64,000 nucleotides of DNA from assembly GCF_011193355.1 (NCBI RefSeq), contig NZ_CP049780.1, positions 3,733,085 to 3,797,084 of the forward strand. The letters are read 5' to 3'. The position numbers and the translations under genes are program-made. This document shows, one piece after another, positions 37,302-52,253 of this stretch. Positions within the stretch are counted from its first letter, which is position 1. The number at the start of each line of letters is the position of its first letter. The DNA is from Streptomyces sp. JB150 (lineage in GTDB: Bacteria > Actinomycetota > Actinomycetes > Streptomycetales > Streptomycetaceae). The notes beneath the pieces are model-generated. The model worked only from the letters and a program-made list of their open reading frames with translations. It was not told the DNA's origin and did no database searches.

Positions 37302-37696
37302 TCGGGGGCTCCAGAAAGAAATCGGTGGTGGCGGGGTGCCGTCCTGGCTGTCACCGTGCGCCCACGAGTAGCTCGCGTTACGCCCGAGTGCACCGCTTTC
37401 CGATCACCGGACTACCCCCACGGTGGCGGGGACGTGATCTGTGCCCATCGGAGGCAGGCGGCAGCAGCCATCGACAACTCGACCTGGTTACGGTACGCGG
37501 GGCTACGCCATCCGGTCAAACCGGCAGCGAGTGAGGGACACTATCCACAGGCTGGGGACAACAACTTGAACCGCAAGGGTCGCCCTGACTACCGTGGCTG
37601 GACTCCGATTCGTTCCCTTATCCCTACCGACCCGGTTTTTCATCCCGACCCGTCCCACAACCACACGTTCGTGGGACCTGTGAGAGAGCGTGCCCT
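37302..37696. promoter_or_regulatory. rpmH-dnaA divergent promoter region
   Basis: This 395-bp gap should contain both promoters. Two DnaA-box-like 9-mers lie at 37541-37549 (CTATCCACA) and, on the reverse strand, 37553-37561 (TTGTCCCCA), in the right place for dnaA autoregulation. I could not fix the -10 elements with confidence. Confidence 0.65.
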
Positions 37697-39667
37697 GTGG
37701 CTGACGTACCTGCCGATCTTGCCGCAGTGTGGCCACGTGTACTCGAGCAGCTCCTCGGCGAGGGCCGCGGACAGGGTGTCGAGGCCAAGGACGAGCACTG
37801 GATCCGGCGCTGCCAGCCGCTGGCGCTGGTCGCCGACACGGCGCTGCTCGCCGTGCCGAACGAGTTCGCGAAGGGTGTGCTGGAGGGCCGCCTGGCGCCG
37901 GTCGTGAGCGAGACGCTGAGCCGTGAGTGCGGCCGCCCGATCCGGATCGCGATCACCGTCGACGACTCCGCGGGCGAGCCCCCGGCCCCGCCGGCGCCTC
38001 CGGCCCAGTCGCGCTACGAGGAGTCGCGCTACGAGGAGCCCGAGCTTCCGTCGAGCCCGTACGAGGGCGGCTACGGCCGCCACCGCGCGGAGCCGCTGCC
38101 CGGCACCGGCGACGACCAGCTGCCCACCGCGCGCCCCGCCTACCCGGCGGAGTACCAGCGCCCCGAGCCGGGCGCGTGGCCGCGGTCGGCGCAGGACGAG
38201 TACGGCTGGCAGCAGCAGCGCCTCGGCTTCCCCGAGCGCGACCCGTACGCGACGCCGCCACAGGACGCGTACCGCTCGCGCGCCCAGGACTCCTACGGGC
38301 CGTCCGGCCAGGAGTCGTACGGGTCCTCCGGGAACGACACCTACGGGTCCCAGGTCTCCGACGGCTACGGCGGCAAGCCGGGCGAGGGGTACGGTGCGCC
38401 GTCTCCGGAGTACCGTCCACAGGGTGTGGAGCGTCCGACGTACGACCAGCGGCGTTCCGACTACGAGCCGTCGCGCGGTGACTACGACCAGCAGGGTGCC
38501 CGCCGCGAGCTGCCGGAGCCGCCGGACGGCCCGCCCGTGCACCGCGGCCCGGCCGGTACCGCGCTGCCCTCCGCGAGCGGCGCACCCGGTCCGCTGGCCG
38601 CGCAGCCCGCGCCGGCGACCGGCCCCGGCGAGCCGACCGCGCGGCTGAACCCGAAGTACCTCTTCGACACCTTCGTCATCGGCGCCTCGAACCGCTTCGC
38701 GCACGCGGCCGCGGTGGCCGTCGCCGAGGCGCCGGCGAAGGCGTACAACCCGCTGTTCATCTACGGCGAGTCCGGGCTCGGCAAGACGCACCTGCTGCAC
38801 GCGATCGGACACTACGCGCGGAGCCTGTACCCGGGCACGCGCGTGCGGTACGTGAGCTCGGAGGAGTTCACCAACGAGTTCATCAACTCCATCCGGGACG
38901 GCAAGGGCGACAGCTTCCGCAAGCGCTACCGCGAGATGGACATCCTGCTCGTCGACGACATCCAGTTCCTCGCGGACAAGGAGTCGACGCAGGAGGAGTT
39001 CTTCCACACCTTCAACACGCTGCACAACGCGAACAAGCAGATCGTGCTGTCCTCCGACCGGCCGCCGAAGCAGCTGGTCACGCTGGAGGACCGGCTGCGG
39101 AACCGGTTCGAGTGGGGTCTGATCACCGACGTCCAGCCCCCGGAGCTGGAGACGCGGATCGCGATCCTGCGCAAGAAGGCGGTGCAGGAGCAGCTGAACG
39201 CGCCGCCGGAGGTGCTGGAGTTCATCGCCTCGCGGATCTCGCGCAACATCCGCGAGCTGGAGGGCGCGCTGATCCGGGTGACGGCGTTCGCGTCGCTCAA
39301 CCGGCAGCCGGTCGACCTGGGCCTGACGGAGATCGTCCTCAAGGACCTGATCCCCGGCGGCGAGGACTCGGCGCCCGAGATCACCTCGACGGCGATCATG
39401 GGCGCCACGGCGGACTACTTCGGGCTGACCGTCGAGGATCTGTGCGGCACCTCGCGCGGGCGGGCGCTGGTCACCGCGCGGCAGATCGCCATGTACCTGT
39501 GCCGTGAGCTGACGGATCTGTCGCTGCCGAAGATCGGCGCGCTGTTCGGCGGCCGCGACCACACCACGGTGATGCACGCCGACCGCAAGATCCGCAATCT
39601 GATGGCCGAGCGGCGCTCGATCTACAACCAGGTGACCGAGCTGACGAACCGCATCAAGAACGGCTGA
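37697..39667 (+). CDS. dnaA: Chromosomal replication initiator DnaA
   Basis: 656 residues from GTG 37697. Domain I covers about residues 1-85. Domain II is a very long acidic and proline/tyrosine-rich linker of about 220 residues, a known Streptomyces trait. The AAA+ domain III has Walker A GESGLGKT (357-364) and [17 protein letters not shown]. Domain IV carries [20 protein letters not shown] and [15 protein letters not shown], the DnaA-box-binding signature. It binds the boxes in oriC and starts replication. Confidence 0.98.
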   Translation: MADVPADLAAVWPRVLEQLLGEGRGQGVEAKDEHWIRRCQPLALVADTALLAVPNEFAKGVLEGRLAPVVSETLSRECGRPIRIAITVDDSAGEPPAPPAPPAQSRYEESRYEEPELPSSPYEGGYGRHRAEPLPGTGDDQLPTARPAYPAEYQRPEPGAWPRSAQDEYGWQQQRLGFPERDPYATPPQDAYRSRAQDSYGPSGQESYGSSGNDTYGSQVSDGYGGKPGEGYGAPSPEYRPQGVERPTYDQRRSDYEPSRGDYDQQGARRELPEPPDGPPVHRGPAGTALPSASGAPGPLAAQPAPATGPGEPTARLNPKYLFDTFVIGASNRFAHAAAVAVAEAPAKAYNPLFIYGESGLGKTHLLHAIGHYARSLYPGTRVRYVSSEEFTNEFINSIRDGKGDSFRKRYREMDILLVDDIQFLADKESTQEEFFHTFNTLHNANKQIVLSSDRPPKQLVTLEDRLRNRFEWGLITDVQPPELETRIAILRKKAVQEQLNAPPEVLEFIASRISRNIRELEGALIRVTAFASLNRQPVDLGLTEIVLKDLIPGGEDSAPEITSTAIMGATADYFGLTVEDLCGTSRGRALVTARQIAMYLCRELTDLSLPKIGALFGGRDHTTVMHADRKIRNLMAERRSIYNQVTELTNRIKNG

Positions 39668-40746
39668 CACGCGCCGCGTACGGCGGTGAGGGCGCCTCCG
39701 GAGGAGATCCGGGGGCGCCCTTCGTCGTGCCGGCCTTTGTCGTGCTGCCCTTCGTCGCGGCGCCCCGCGCGCGGGGCGCCGCGACGCGCGCGGGGCGCGG
39801 CCGGCGGGCGAGGAGCCCTCAGCCAGGCCCGCGGAGGCGGCCGCCGTGCCCCCTGCCGAGGCTCCCGCCGCACCCGCACGGCCTCCCAGAGCACCCCCTG
39901 GAGTCCCGATCGCGCCCGCGAAGGCGCTCCCAGCCCTTCCGCCCCCCTCCCGCCGGCCACCCCGTGTTCGATTTCCTGCCGGGTTACGGCCGCCCTCCAC
40001 AGATCCGGCGACTTTTTTCCGTCCACACGCTGGGGACTGCCGAGTTGTCCAGATTGCATCCACAGGCGAGCCTGTTGAAGGACCATCAGACCAGGTCAGC
40101 CCGCTGTGGATTCGTGGACGAACGATCTCCACAGGGTGTGGACAGCGCGATGGTCCACACCCTGTGCACGGAGTTGTCCACCGGCAACCCACAGCCTGGG
40201 GGCGGTTGTCCCCAGCGATCCCCGGCTTCTCCACATGGCTGTCCACTGTTCGGCAACCCGGCGCACCTCACCACCGCGTCGAGTGAAAGGCGTCACACAA
40301 AGGTGCCGGGTTGGGCTGTGGGAAAGACGGGTAAAGCTGGGGACGGTGCTGGGGAGAACTCGCCCTCACCTGTGCACGGGGTGTGCAGAACTTTCCGTTC
40401 TCCACAGAGACCCCCGGTTGTCCACCGGCGCCGCCCACAGGCCCCGTGGACAAAATTCCCGCGCTGAGCTGGGCAAACGCGGTTATCCACGGTATCCACA
40501 GGCCCTACTACTACGAACGACTAGAGAGAGCCCGGAATCCGTTTCGAAGTGGGCCCTGTGCACAACTCGCTCCCGATTGCCCGGCTGCCCCTCGGCACGA
40601 CTTGACCCCGAGAGGCACCTACTGTCAGTGCGGTGCGTCAGACTGGTCCCCGGTGTCCTTCCCCTCCCCGGGGCCGGCGACACCGAGACAGACGACGAAG
40701 GCGAAGCAGGGCGAGAAGCGCCGGCAACAGCAGGAGGCGGCTTACG
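39668..40746. other. oriC: Chromosomal replication origin oriC
   Basis: This 1079-bp dnaA-dnaN gap holds about twenty DnaA-box-like 9-mers between 39990 and 40570, in both orientations. One mismatch from TTGTCCACA: 40045 (TTGTCCAGA), 40151 (TGGTCCACA), 40174 and 40418 (TTGTCCACC), 40206 (TTGTCCCCA), 40227 and 40398 (TTCTCCACA); on the reverse strand 40137 (CTGTCCACA), 40445 (TTGTCCACG) and 40557 (TTGTGCACA). Weaker ones lie at 40019, 40105, 40125, 40239, 40317, 40483 and 40492. No box is a perfect match. There is no obvious AT-rich unwinding element, as known for S. lividans oriC. The first 300 bp after dnaA look like plain GC-rich sequence. Confidence 0.95.
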
Positions 40747-41877
40747 GTGAAGATCCGGGTGGAACGCGACGTACTCGCGGAGGCAGTGGCCTGGGCGGCG
40801 CGCAGCCTCCCGGCCCGTCCGCCGGCGCCTGTCCTCGCCGGCCTGCTCCTGAAGGCCGAGGACGGCCAGCTGAGCCTGTCCAGCTTCGACTACGAGGTCT
40901 CCGCGCGGGTCAGCGTCGAGGCCGAGGTCGAGGAGGAGGGCACGGTCCTGGTCTCCGGCCGCCTGCTCGCCGACATCTCCCGGGCGCTCCCCAACCGCCC
41001 GGTGGAGATTTCCACAGACGGTGTACGGGCGACCGTGGTCTGCGGCTCCTCCCGCTTCACCCTCCACACCCTGCCGGTGGAGGAGTACCCGGCGCTGCCG
41101 CAGATGCCGAACGCCACGGGCACCGTCCCCGGCGAGGTCTTCGCCTCCGCCGTGCAGCAGGTCGCCATCGCCGCGGGCCGGGACGACACGCTGCCCGTCC
41201 TCACTGGTGTGCGCATCGAGATCGAGGGCGACACGGTCACCCTGGCCTCCACCGACCGCTACCGCTTCGCGGTCCGTGAGTTCCTGTGGAAGCCGGAGAA
41301 CCCGGACGCCTCCGCGGTCGCCCTGGTGCCCGCCAAGACGCTCCTGGACACCGCGAAGTCCCTGGGCGCCGGTGACAGCGTCACGCTGGCGCTGTCCGGC
41401 TCGGGCGCGGGCGAGGGCCTGATCGGTTTCGAGGGCGCGGGCCGCCGGACGACCACGCGTCTGCTGGAGGGCGACCTCCCGAAGTACCGGACGCTGTTCC
41501 CGACGGAGTTCAACTCCGTCGCCGTGATCGAGACCGCCCCCTTCGTGGAGGCCGTCAAGCGCGTGGCCCTGGTCGCCGAGCGGAACACCCCGGTGCGGCT
41601 CAGCTTCGAGCAGGGCGTGCTCATCCTGGAGGCCGGCTCCAGCGACGACGCACAGGCTGTGGAAAGGGTCGACGCCCAGCTGGAGGGCGACGACATCTCG
41701 ATCGCCTTCAACCCGACCTTCCTGCTGGACGGTCTGAGCGCGATCGACTCCCCGGTGGCCCAGCTGTCGTTCACCACGTCCACCAAGCCCGCGCTGCTCA
41801 GCGGCAAGCCGGCGCTGGACGCGGAGGCGGACGAGGCGTACAAGTACCTGATCATGCCGGTCCGGCTCAGCGGCTGA
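40747..41877 (+). CDS. dnaN: DNA polymerase III beta sliding clamp
   Basis: 376 residues from GTG 40747, with AGGAGG upstream; the frame is open 38 codons further but those lie in oriC. MKIRVERDVLAEAVAWAAR opens the first of three repeated clamp domains; VASTDRYRFAVREF-like segments recur (here LASTDRYRFAVREF), and the end EADEAYKYLIMPVRL is the standard C-terminus. The dimeric ring tethers the polymerase and recruits partners. Confidence 0.97.
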   Translation: MKIRVERDVLAEAVAWAARSLPARPPAPVLAGLLLKAEDGQLSLSSFDYEVSARVSVEAEVEEEGTVLVSGRLLADISRALPNRPVEISTDGVRATVVCGSSRFTLHTLPVEEYPALPQMPNATGTVPGEVFASAVQQVAIAAGRDDTLPVLTGVRIEIEGDTVTLASTDRYRFAVREFLWKPENPDASAVALVPAKTLLDTAKSLGAGDSVTLALSGSGAGEGLIGFEGAGRRTTTRLLEGDLPKYRTLFPTEFNSVAVIETAPFVEAVKRVALVAERNTPVRLSFEQGVLILEAGSSDDAQAVERVDAQLEGDDISIAFNPTFLLDGLSAIDSPVAQLSFTTSTKPALLSGKPALDAEADEAYKYLIMPVRLSG

Positions 41878-42112
41878 CCTTCGTCCTCAGCCCGGGCGGG
41901 CTTTCGTCCACGGCTCCGCACCGTTCCCCACAGGTCTCCACAGCGGGGAAACCGCAGGTCAAGGGCTGTGTCCGGATGAGCGCTCAGGCCCACAGGTGTG
42001 CGCGGGTGTCCGGGTTTAGGCTCGGACACAGGTACGGCCGTGCCGCGGTGGAGAACCGCCCGGCACGCCGTCGTGCCGCCACGCCACCTCGGACACCTAA
42101 GGAACACAACTG

Positions 42113-42988
42113 ATGGAGCTCGGTCTCATCGGCCTCGGCAAGATGGGCGGCAACATGCGCGAGCGCATCCGCCGCGCGGGCCACACCGTCGTCGGATACG
42201 ACCGCAACCCGGACCTCGCCGATGTCCACAGCCTGGAAGAGCTGGTGGACAAGCTCAGCGGCCCGCGCGTGGTCTGGGTCATGGTCCCGGCCGGCGAGGC
42301 CACCCAGTCGACCATCGACCGGCTCGCCGAGCTGCTGCAGCCCGGCGACATCGTCGTCGACGGCGGCAACTCCCGCTGGACCGACGACGAGAAGCACGCC
42401 GCCCAGCTGGCCGCCAAGGGCATCGGCTTCGTGGACTGCGGTGTCTCCGGCGGCGTCTGGGGCCTGGAGAACGGCTACGCGCTGATGTACGGCGGCGACG
42501 CCGAACACGTCGCCCGGGTGCAGCCGATCTTCGACGCGCTCAAGCCGGAGGGCGACTTCGGCTCGGTGCACGCCGGCAAGGTCGGCGCGGGCCACTTCGC
42601 GAAGATGGTCCACAACGGCATCGAGTACGCCATGATGCAGGCCTACGCCGAGGGCTGGGAGCTGCTGGAGAAGGTCGACTCCGTGGAGAACGTCCGCGAG
42701 GTCTTCCGCTCCTGGCAGGAGGGCACGGTCATCCGGTCCTGGCTGCTGGACCTCGCGGTCAACGCCCTCGACGAGGACGAGCACCTGGACCAGCTGCGCG
42801 GCTACGCACAGGACTCCGGCGAGGGCCGCTGGACCGTGGAGGCCGCCATCGACAACGCCGTGCCGCTGCCCGCGATCACCGCCTCGCTGTTCGCGCGGTT
42901 CGCCTCGCGACAGGACGACTCGCCGCAGATGAAGATGATCGCCGCGCTGCGCAACCAGTTCGGCGGCCACGCGGTCGAGAAGAAGTAG
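42113..42988 (+). CDS. gnd: 6-phosphogluconate dehydrogenase (decarboxylating), short form
   Basis: 291 residues, the length of the short NAD-type family rather than the 470-residue form. [12 protein letters not shown] starts the nucleotide-binding domain and [12 protein letters not shown] follows, where an acidic residue at the end of the second strand would favour [23 protein letters not shown] and [20 protein letters not shown] carry the substrate site and the catalytic Lys. It yields ribulose 5-phosphate. The position between dnaN and recF is conserved in Streptomyces and has no evident link to replication. Confidence 0.92.
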   Translation: MELGLIGLGKMGGNMRERIRRAGHTVVGYDRNPDLADVHSLEELVDKLSGPRVVWVMVPAGEATQSTIDRLAELLQPGDIVVDGGNSRWTDDEKHAAQLAAKGIGFVDCGVSGGVWGLENGYALMYGGDAEHVARVQPIFDALKPEGDFGSVHAGKVGAGHFAKMVHNGIEYAMMQAYAEGWELLEKVDSVENVREVFRSWQEGTVIRSWLLDLAVNALDEDEHLDQLRGYAQDSGEGRWTVEAAIDNAVPLPAITASLFARFASRQDDSPQMKMIAALRNQFGGHAVEKK

Positions 42989-43070
42989 TCCACACCCTGG
43001 GGAAACCCGGGGAACGCCCTGGGGACACCCGGGGACACGTTCCACCCGCCGGAGGAGGTCGGCGACCGCC

Positions 43071-44192
43071 ATGCACGTCACGCATCTGTCGCTGGCCGAC
43101 TTCCGCTCGTACGCCCGGGCCGAGGTCCCGCTCGACCCGGGCGTCACCGCGTTCGTCGGCCCCAACGGCCAGGGCAAGACGAACCTCGTCGAGGCCGTCG
43201 GCTATCTCGCCACCCTCGGCAGCCACCGCGTCTCCTCCGACGCCCCGCTGGTCCGCATGGGCGCCGAGCGGGCGGTCGTCCGCGCCCAGGTCCGGCAGGG
43301 CGACCGGCAGCAGCTGATCGAGCTGGAGCTGAACCCCGGCAAGGCCAACCGCGCCCGCGTCAACCGGTCCTCGCAGGTCAGGCCCCGCGACATCCTGGGC
43401 ATCCTGCGCACGGTGCTGTTCGCGCCGGAGGACCTGGCGCTGGTGAAGGGCGACCCCGGCGAGCGCCGCCGCTTCCTCGACGAGCTGATCACCGCCCGTT
43501 CCCCGCGCATGGCCGGCGTGCGCTCGGATTACGACCGGGTCCTCAAGCAGCGCAACACCCTGCTGAAGACGGCCGCGCTGGCCCGCCGCCACGGTGGCCG
43601 CTCCATGGACCTGTCCACCCTGGACGTCTGGGACCAGCACCTCGCCCGCGCGGGCGCCGAACTCCTTGCCCAGCGCCTGGACCTGATCAACGCCATCCAG
43701 CCGCTCGCCGACAAGGCGTACGAGCAGCTGGCCCCCGGCGGCGGCCCGGTCGCCCTGGAGTACAAGCCGTCCGCGCCCGGCGCGGCCCACACCCGCGAGA
43801 CCCTGTTCGAGCAGCTGATGTCCGCGCTCGCCGACGTCCGCAAGCAGGAGATCGAACGCGGCGTCACCCTCGTCGGGCCGCACCGCGACGATCTGCTGCT
43901 CAAGCTCGGCGAACTGCCCGCCAAGGGCTACGCCTCGCACGGCGAGTCCTGGTCCTACGCGCTCGCGCTGCGCCTGGCGTCGTACGACCTGCTGCGCGCC
44001 GAGGGCAACGAGCCGGTGCTGATCCTGGACGACGTCTTCGCCGAGCTGGACGCCCGTCGCCGCGAGCGGCTGGCCGAGCTGGTCGCGCCCGGCGAGCAGG
44101 TCCTGGTGACGGCGGCGGTCGACGACGACGTACCGCACGTCCTGGCCGGGGCCCGGTACGCCGTGTCCGGCGGGGCGGTGGAACGGGCATGA
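43071..44192 (+). CDS. recF: DNA replication and repair protein RecF
   Basis: 373 residues. Walker [10 protein letters not shown] (Lys36), after [19 protein letters not shown], is at the N-terminus, and the ABC-type signature and Walker B appear as [12 protein letters not shown] and [18 protein letters not shown] near the end. RecF loads RecA at gaps with RecO and RecR. Its stop overlaps the dciA start (ATGA, 44189-44192). Confidence 0.96.
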   Translation: MHVTHLSLADFRSYARAEVPLDPGVTAFVGPNGQGKTNLVEAVGYLATLGSHRVSSDAPLVRMGAERAVVRAQVRQGDRQQLIELELNPGKANRARVNRSSQVRPRDILGILRTVLFAPEDLALVKGDPGERRRFLDELITARSPRMAGVRSDYDRVLKQRNTLLKTAALARRHGGRSMDLSTLDVWDQHLARAGAELLAQRLDLINAIQPLADKAYEQLAPGGGPVALEYKPSAPGAAHTRETLFEQLMSALADVRKQEIERGVTLVGPHRDDLLLKLGELPAKGYASHGESWSYALALRLASYDLLRAEGNEPVLILDDVFAELDARRRERLAELVAPGEQVLVTAAVDDDVPHVLAGARYAVSGGAVERA

Positions 44193-44719
44193 CCGACCAG
44201 GCACCGCAGCGGGCGCCCGAACCCTCCGGCGTCGACCTCGCGCGCGTGGCGCTGCGGGCGGCGAAGGAGGCGGCACGCGCGCGTGGGGACGCGGCCCAGC
44301 AGAAGAAGCAGGCCCGCCGCGGCGGCGGGCTGCGCTCCGGCGCGCGCGCCGACGGCCGCGATCCGATGGCGCTGGGCGCGGCGATCAATCGGCTGATCAC
44401 CGAGCGGGGCTGGGAGGCGCCGGCCGCGGTGGGCGGTGTGATGGGCCGCTGGCCGGAGATCGTCGGCGAGAACCTGGCCAAGCACTGCGTCCCGGAGAAG
44501 TACGACGAGGACGAGCGGGTGCTGGTGGTGCGCTGCGACTCCACGGCCTGGGCGACGAACCTGCGGCTGCTGGCCCCGCAGCTGGTGGCCCGTCTGAACG
44601 AGGACCTGGGCCATGGCACGGTCCGGATGATCAAGGTGCTCGGCCCCGGCGGCCCAGCCCGCCGCTACGGCCCGCTGCGCGCCCCGGGCAGCACCGGCCC
44701 CGGCGACACCTACGGCTGA
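44189..44719 (+). CDS. dciA: DciA-type replication protein (DUF721)
   Basis: 176 residues; the ATGA start overlaps the recF stop. The first ~80 residues are basic and low-complexity, rich in Arg, Ala and Gly, then a compact KH-like domain ([20 protein letters not shown], then [20 protein letters not shown]) carries the DUF721 signature including the conserved Trp. DciA is the ancestral partner of DnaB helicase in bacteria that lack DnaC or DnaI; no DnaC is in this window. It lies just before gyrB. Confidence 0.88.
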   Translation: MTDQAPQRAPEPSGVDLARVALRAAKEAARARGDAAQQKKQARRGGGLRSGARADGRDPMALGAAINRLITERGWEAPAAVGGVMGRWPEIVGENLAKHCVPEKYDEDERVLVVRCDSTAWATNLRLLAPQLVARLNEDLGHGTVRMIKVLGPGGPARRYGPLRAPGSTGPGDTYG

Positions 44720-47332
<2,613 letters not shown>

Positions 47333-47374
47333 GTCGGTCTCAGCTGACCGCACCAGGAAGGATTCCCACCAGCA

Positions 47375-49969
<2,595 letters not shown>

Positions 49970-49987
49970 CACGAGGAGTGAGACAGC

Positions 49988-50911
49988 GTGAGCGGAGCCA
50001 CGGGCGCCGGACCGGCCGGTACCTCGACGGGTCGTACGACGACCGGTCAGGAAGCGGACGGCGGTGGCCGTGGCTCCGCCGCGCAGGCGGCGGATCCGCA
50101 GACGACGAACCTGAAGGCCGTCACGTCGCCTGCGAAGAACGCCGGTGCCGGTAACGCCGGTGCCGGTAGCCCCGGTGGAAGCACCGGCGCCGGTGACGCT
50201 GGCGCCGATGCCGCCGTCGCCGATGCCGCCGGCACCGCCAAGCGCGGCCGGAGCGGCAGGAGCGGCAGGAGCGGCAAGATCGGCACATCCGCCAGGAACG
50301 CGCGCAACGCGAAGACCTCGCCCTCGCCTGACACGCATGGATCCCAGGGGGGAACTGTGACGGACACCCGAGGCCCGCAGACCCAGCAGCCGGGGGCCTC
50401 GCCGCTGCCCGGGGAACGGCAGCCGCAGCAGCCCGCCGGGCCGTACCACCCGCCGCAGGCCTACCCCGCGGGGCAGGCGGCGCCGAGCGCGGCGGGCGGC
50501 GCCGTACGCCGGCCGCGCACCGGGGCGCGCACCACCCCGCGCGTCCGCAAGGCGCGCCTCAGGGTGGCGAAGGCCGATCCGTGGTCGGTGATGAAGGTCA
50601 GCTTCCTGCTGTCGATCGCGCTGGGCATCTGCACGATCGTGGCGGCGGCCGTGCTGTGGATGGTCATGGACGCGATGGGCGTCTTCTCGACCGTGGGCGG
50701 CACCATCTCGGAGGCCACGGGCTCCAACGAGTCGAACGGCTTCGACCTCCAGGCCTTCCTGTCCCTGCCCAACGTGCTGCTCTTCACCTCGATCATCGCG
50801 GTGATCGACGTGGTCCTCGCGACCGCCCTGGCGACGCTGGGCGCGTTCATCTACAACCTCTCCGCGGGCTTCGTGGGCGGTGTGGAGCTGACGCTCGCCG
50901 AGGACGAGTGA
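49988..50911 (+). CDS. DUF3566 domain membrane protein
   Basis: 307 residues from GTG 49988 (GAGGAG upstream); a shorter start at the GTG near 50357 (TDTRGPQ) is possible. The first ~190 residues are low-complexity, rich in Gly, Ala, Ser, Thr and Pro. The DUF3566 part (VMKVSFLLSIALGICTIVAA, then NVLLFTSIIAVIDVVLATAL) has two transmembrane helices joined by an exported loop. The family always follows gyrA in actinobacteria; its function is not known. It lies 18 nt after gyrA and ends before the tRNA-Ile promoter. Confidence 0.86.
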   Translation: MSGATGAGPAGTSTGRTTTGQEADGGGRGSAAQAADPQTTNLKAVTSPAKNAGAGNAGAGSPGGSTGAGDAGADAAVADAAGTAKRGRSGRSGRSGKIGTSARNARNAKTSPSPDTHGSQGGTVTDTRGPQTQQPGASPLPGERQPQQPAGPYHPPQAYPAGQAAPSAAGGAVRRPRTGARTTPRVRKARLRVAKADPWSVMKVSFLLSIALGICTIVAAAVLWMVMDAMGVFSTVGGTISEATGSNESNGFDLQAFLSLPNVLLFTSIIAVIDVVLATALATLGAFIYNLSAGFVGGVELTLAEDE

Positions 50912-50977
50912 GGCGGTCCCCTGGTGGGCCGGACGTGGGGCCCGGACGGGGGCCCGGCCCCTCCCCGGTCATCGATT

Positions 50978-51006
50978 TTGGGACTGGCCCGGTCGTGCGC
51001 TAATCT
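50978..51006 (+). promoter_or_regulatory. Promoter of tRNA-Ile
   Basis: TTGGGA (50978-50983), a 17-bp spacer and TAATCT (51001-51006), about 40 bp before the tRNA. Confidence 0.65.
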
Positions 51007-51046
51007 TCAGGAGTCAGCGCGCGGGACACACACCGCAGAGCGCGGC

Positions 51047-51123
51047 GGGGCTATAGCTCAGTTGGTTAGAGCGCATCCCTGATAAGGATGAGGCCACAGG
51101 TTCAAATCCTGTTAGCCCCACCA
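51047..51123 (+). tRNA. tRNA-Ile (anticodon GAT)
   Basis: Acceptor GGGGCTA pairs with TAGCCCC; D-arm GCTC..GAGC, anticodon loop CTGATAA with GAT, T-loop TTCAAAT and discriminator A51120. CCA is encoded at 51121-51123. tRNA-Ile next to gyrA is common in actinomycetes and a frequent integration site. Confidence 0.97.
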
Positions 51124-51127
51124 GCGT

Positions 51128-51161
51128 AAAGACCCCCAGTCGATAGCGGCTGGGGGTCTTT
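51128..51161 (+). terminator. Terminator after tRNA-Ile
   Basis: AAAGACCCCCAG (51128-51139) pairs perfectly with CTGGGGGTCTTT (51150-51161), 12 bp with a 10-nt loop. Confidence 0.85.
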
Positions 51162-51178
51162 GACGTCCATGGCTGACA

Positions 51179-51409
51179 TCAGCCGATGAGTGGATGTTCC
51201 AGAAGCTCGGCAAGCATGCCGACCGCTTCCCGCTCACTGTCGCCGACGACGTGCGCGTACACGTCCATGGCCATGCTGATCTGGCTGTGCCGGAGGATCG
51301 CCTGGGCGACCTTGGGGTGCACCTTCAGGAGGGCGAGCAGGGTCCCGCAGGTGTGCCGGGCGAGCCGGACTGTGATCCGTCGCACACCGGCCCGCTTGAC
51401 GAGCCGCTC
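51179..51409 (-). pseudogene. Tyrosine integrase remnant (C-terminal fragment)
   Basis: About 75 residues of recombinase C-terminus: an RHTCGTLL box with the conserved Arg-His, LRHSQISMAMDVYAHV with the HxxR-like and catalytic Tyr positions, then GMLAELLEHPLIG. Upstream of LVKRAGVRR the match stops: no catalytic domain start and no N-terminal core-binding domain follow. It points at tRNA-Ile, so it is probably what remains of an AICE/phage-like integrase after excision or decay. The usual LRHTC is LARHTC here, with other small changes. Confidence 0.8.
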
Positions 51410-51543
51410 GCCCGCTCCACGGGGTGTGGGTCGACGGCGGACGGGATGGGAGCTGGGGTGAGTGGTGGGCTGGGGAGAGAACGTCGTCCGTAGCCGTACT
51501 GCGTCCGGATCAGATGCAACCTGCCGGCTATGAACGGAACAGT

Positions 51544-51873
51544 TCAGCCGCGGCTCGGGCGGATGAGTCCTCGGCCCCGGCCTCGCAGGGCCTCCAGCAG
51601 CGCACCCACGACGAACGACTGGACCAAAGCGCTGACAATGACTCCACTGGCCAGGTACCAGACGGACGCATCCATGCCCCAGGCCGCCTCGATGATCCCT
51701 GCCGCCAGCAAGGAGACGGGGGCGGTGAGAAGGAAGGGCCATACCCCGACGATTCCGGGGTCCGAGAACAGTGCGGCAGTCACCTCGAACACGACGGACG
51801 CACCGACGAGCCCCAGATAGGCGGCAGAAGCAGCGTTGGCGAAGGTCAGGCGCAACAGGGTGCGAGCATTCAT
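51544..51873 (-). CDS. Small membrane protein, SCO4225-like (109 aa)
   Basis: 109 residues from ATG 51873 with AAGGGG upstream; the open frame runs 25 codons further. LLRLTFANAASAAYLGLVGAS opens it, and three to four hydrophobic segments follow, ending in a basic tail (LRGRGRGLIRPSRG). It resembles Streptomyces membrane proteins of the SCO4225 type by memory of the opening motif; I am not sure. Function unknown. It stands in the accessory patch beside the integrase remnant. Confidence 0.65.
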   Translation of the reverse strand: MNARTLLRLTFANAASAAYLGLVGASVVFEVTAALFSDPGIVGVWPFLLTAPVSLLAAGIIEAAWGMDASVWYLASGVIVSALVQSFVVGALLEALRGRGRGLIRPSRG

Positions 51874-52253
51874 CGAATCCCCTTCAGAAGTGTGGTGTGC
51901 CCATCCTCCTGACGGGGCCATGACTCCGGCGTGAGTATCCGTACTCAACTCGACACGCCTCTACCCAAGTGGCGAATGAGCAAGGGGCAACAGCGTCGCG
52001 CCTGTCAAGGCTGGGTGCGGCCACTGACAACAGCCGCTGACACCACGGCGCGATCAGCAACGATCGCCCCCCGGCTTTCGACGGACGCCCAGCCATGGCG
52101 CACATCCCCGCCCAGCGGAACGCAAAAGCCACCGAGCCTGCCGCCGACAAGGCGTAACCTTCCGAAACCCGTGCCCCTACCGTGCCCGATCGAGCGGGAA
52201 GCCACGGGGAGCCACGGTCAGCACCCACGGTGACATCGCTGCCACGGCGGTGG
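51874..52253. other. Intergenic stretch with one imperfect repeat copy
   Basis: These 380 bp hold the upstream region of the 109-aa gene, including one copy (51980-52030) of a ~50-bp element repeated at 52763-52812. I see no supported gene. Confidence 0.5.
51980..52030. repeat. Imperfect ~50-bp repeat, copy 1
   Basis: Shares CAACAGCGTCGC-CCTG and a GTGCGG...TGACA core with 52763-52812; about two thirds of positions agree by eye. Each copy lies upstream of a minus-strand hypothetical gene. Confidence 0.5.

Noticed and set aside
39668..39960. AT-rich unwinding element at the left edge of oriC
   Set aside because: The sequence after dnaA is strongly GC-rich; the only A+T-rich patch is the short ACTTTTTTCC near 40011, too small to claim.
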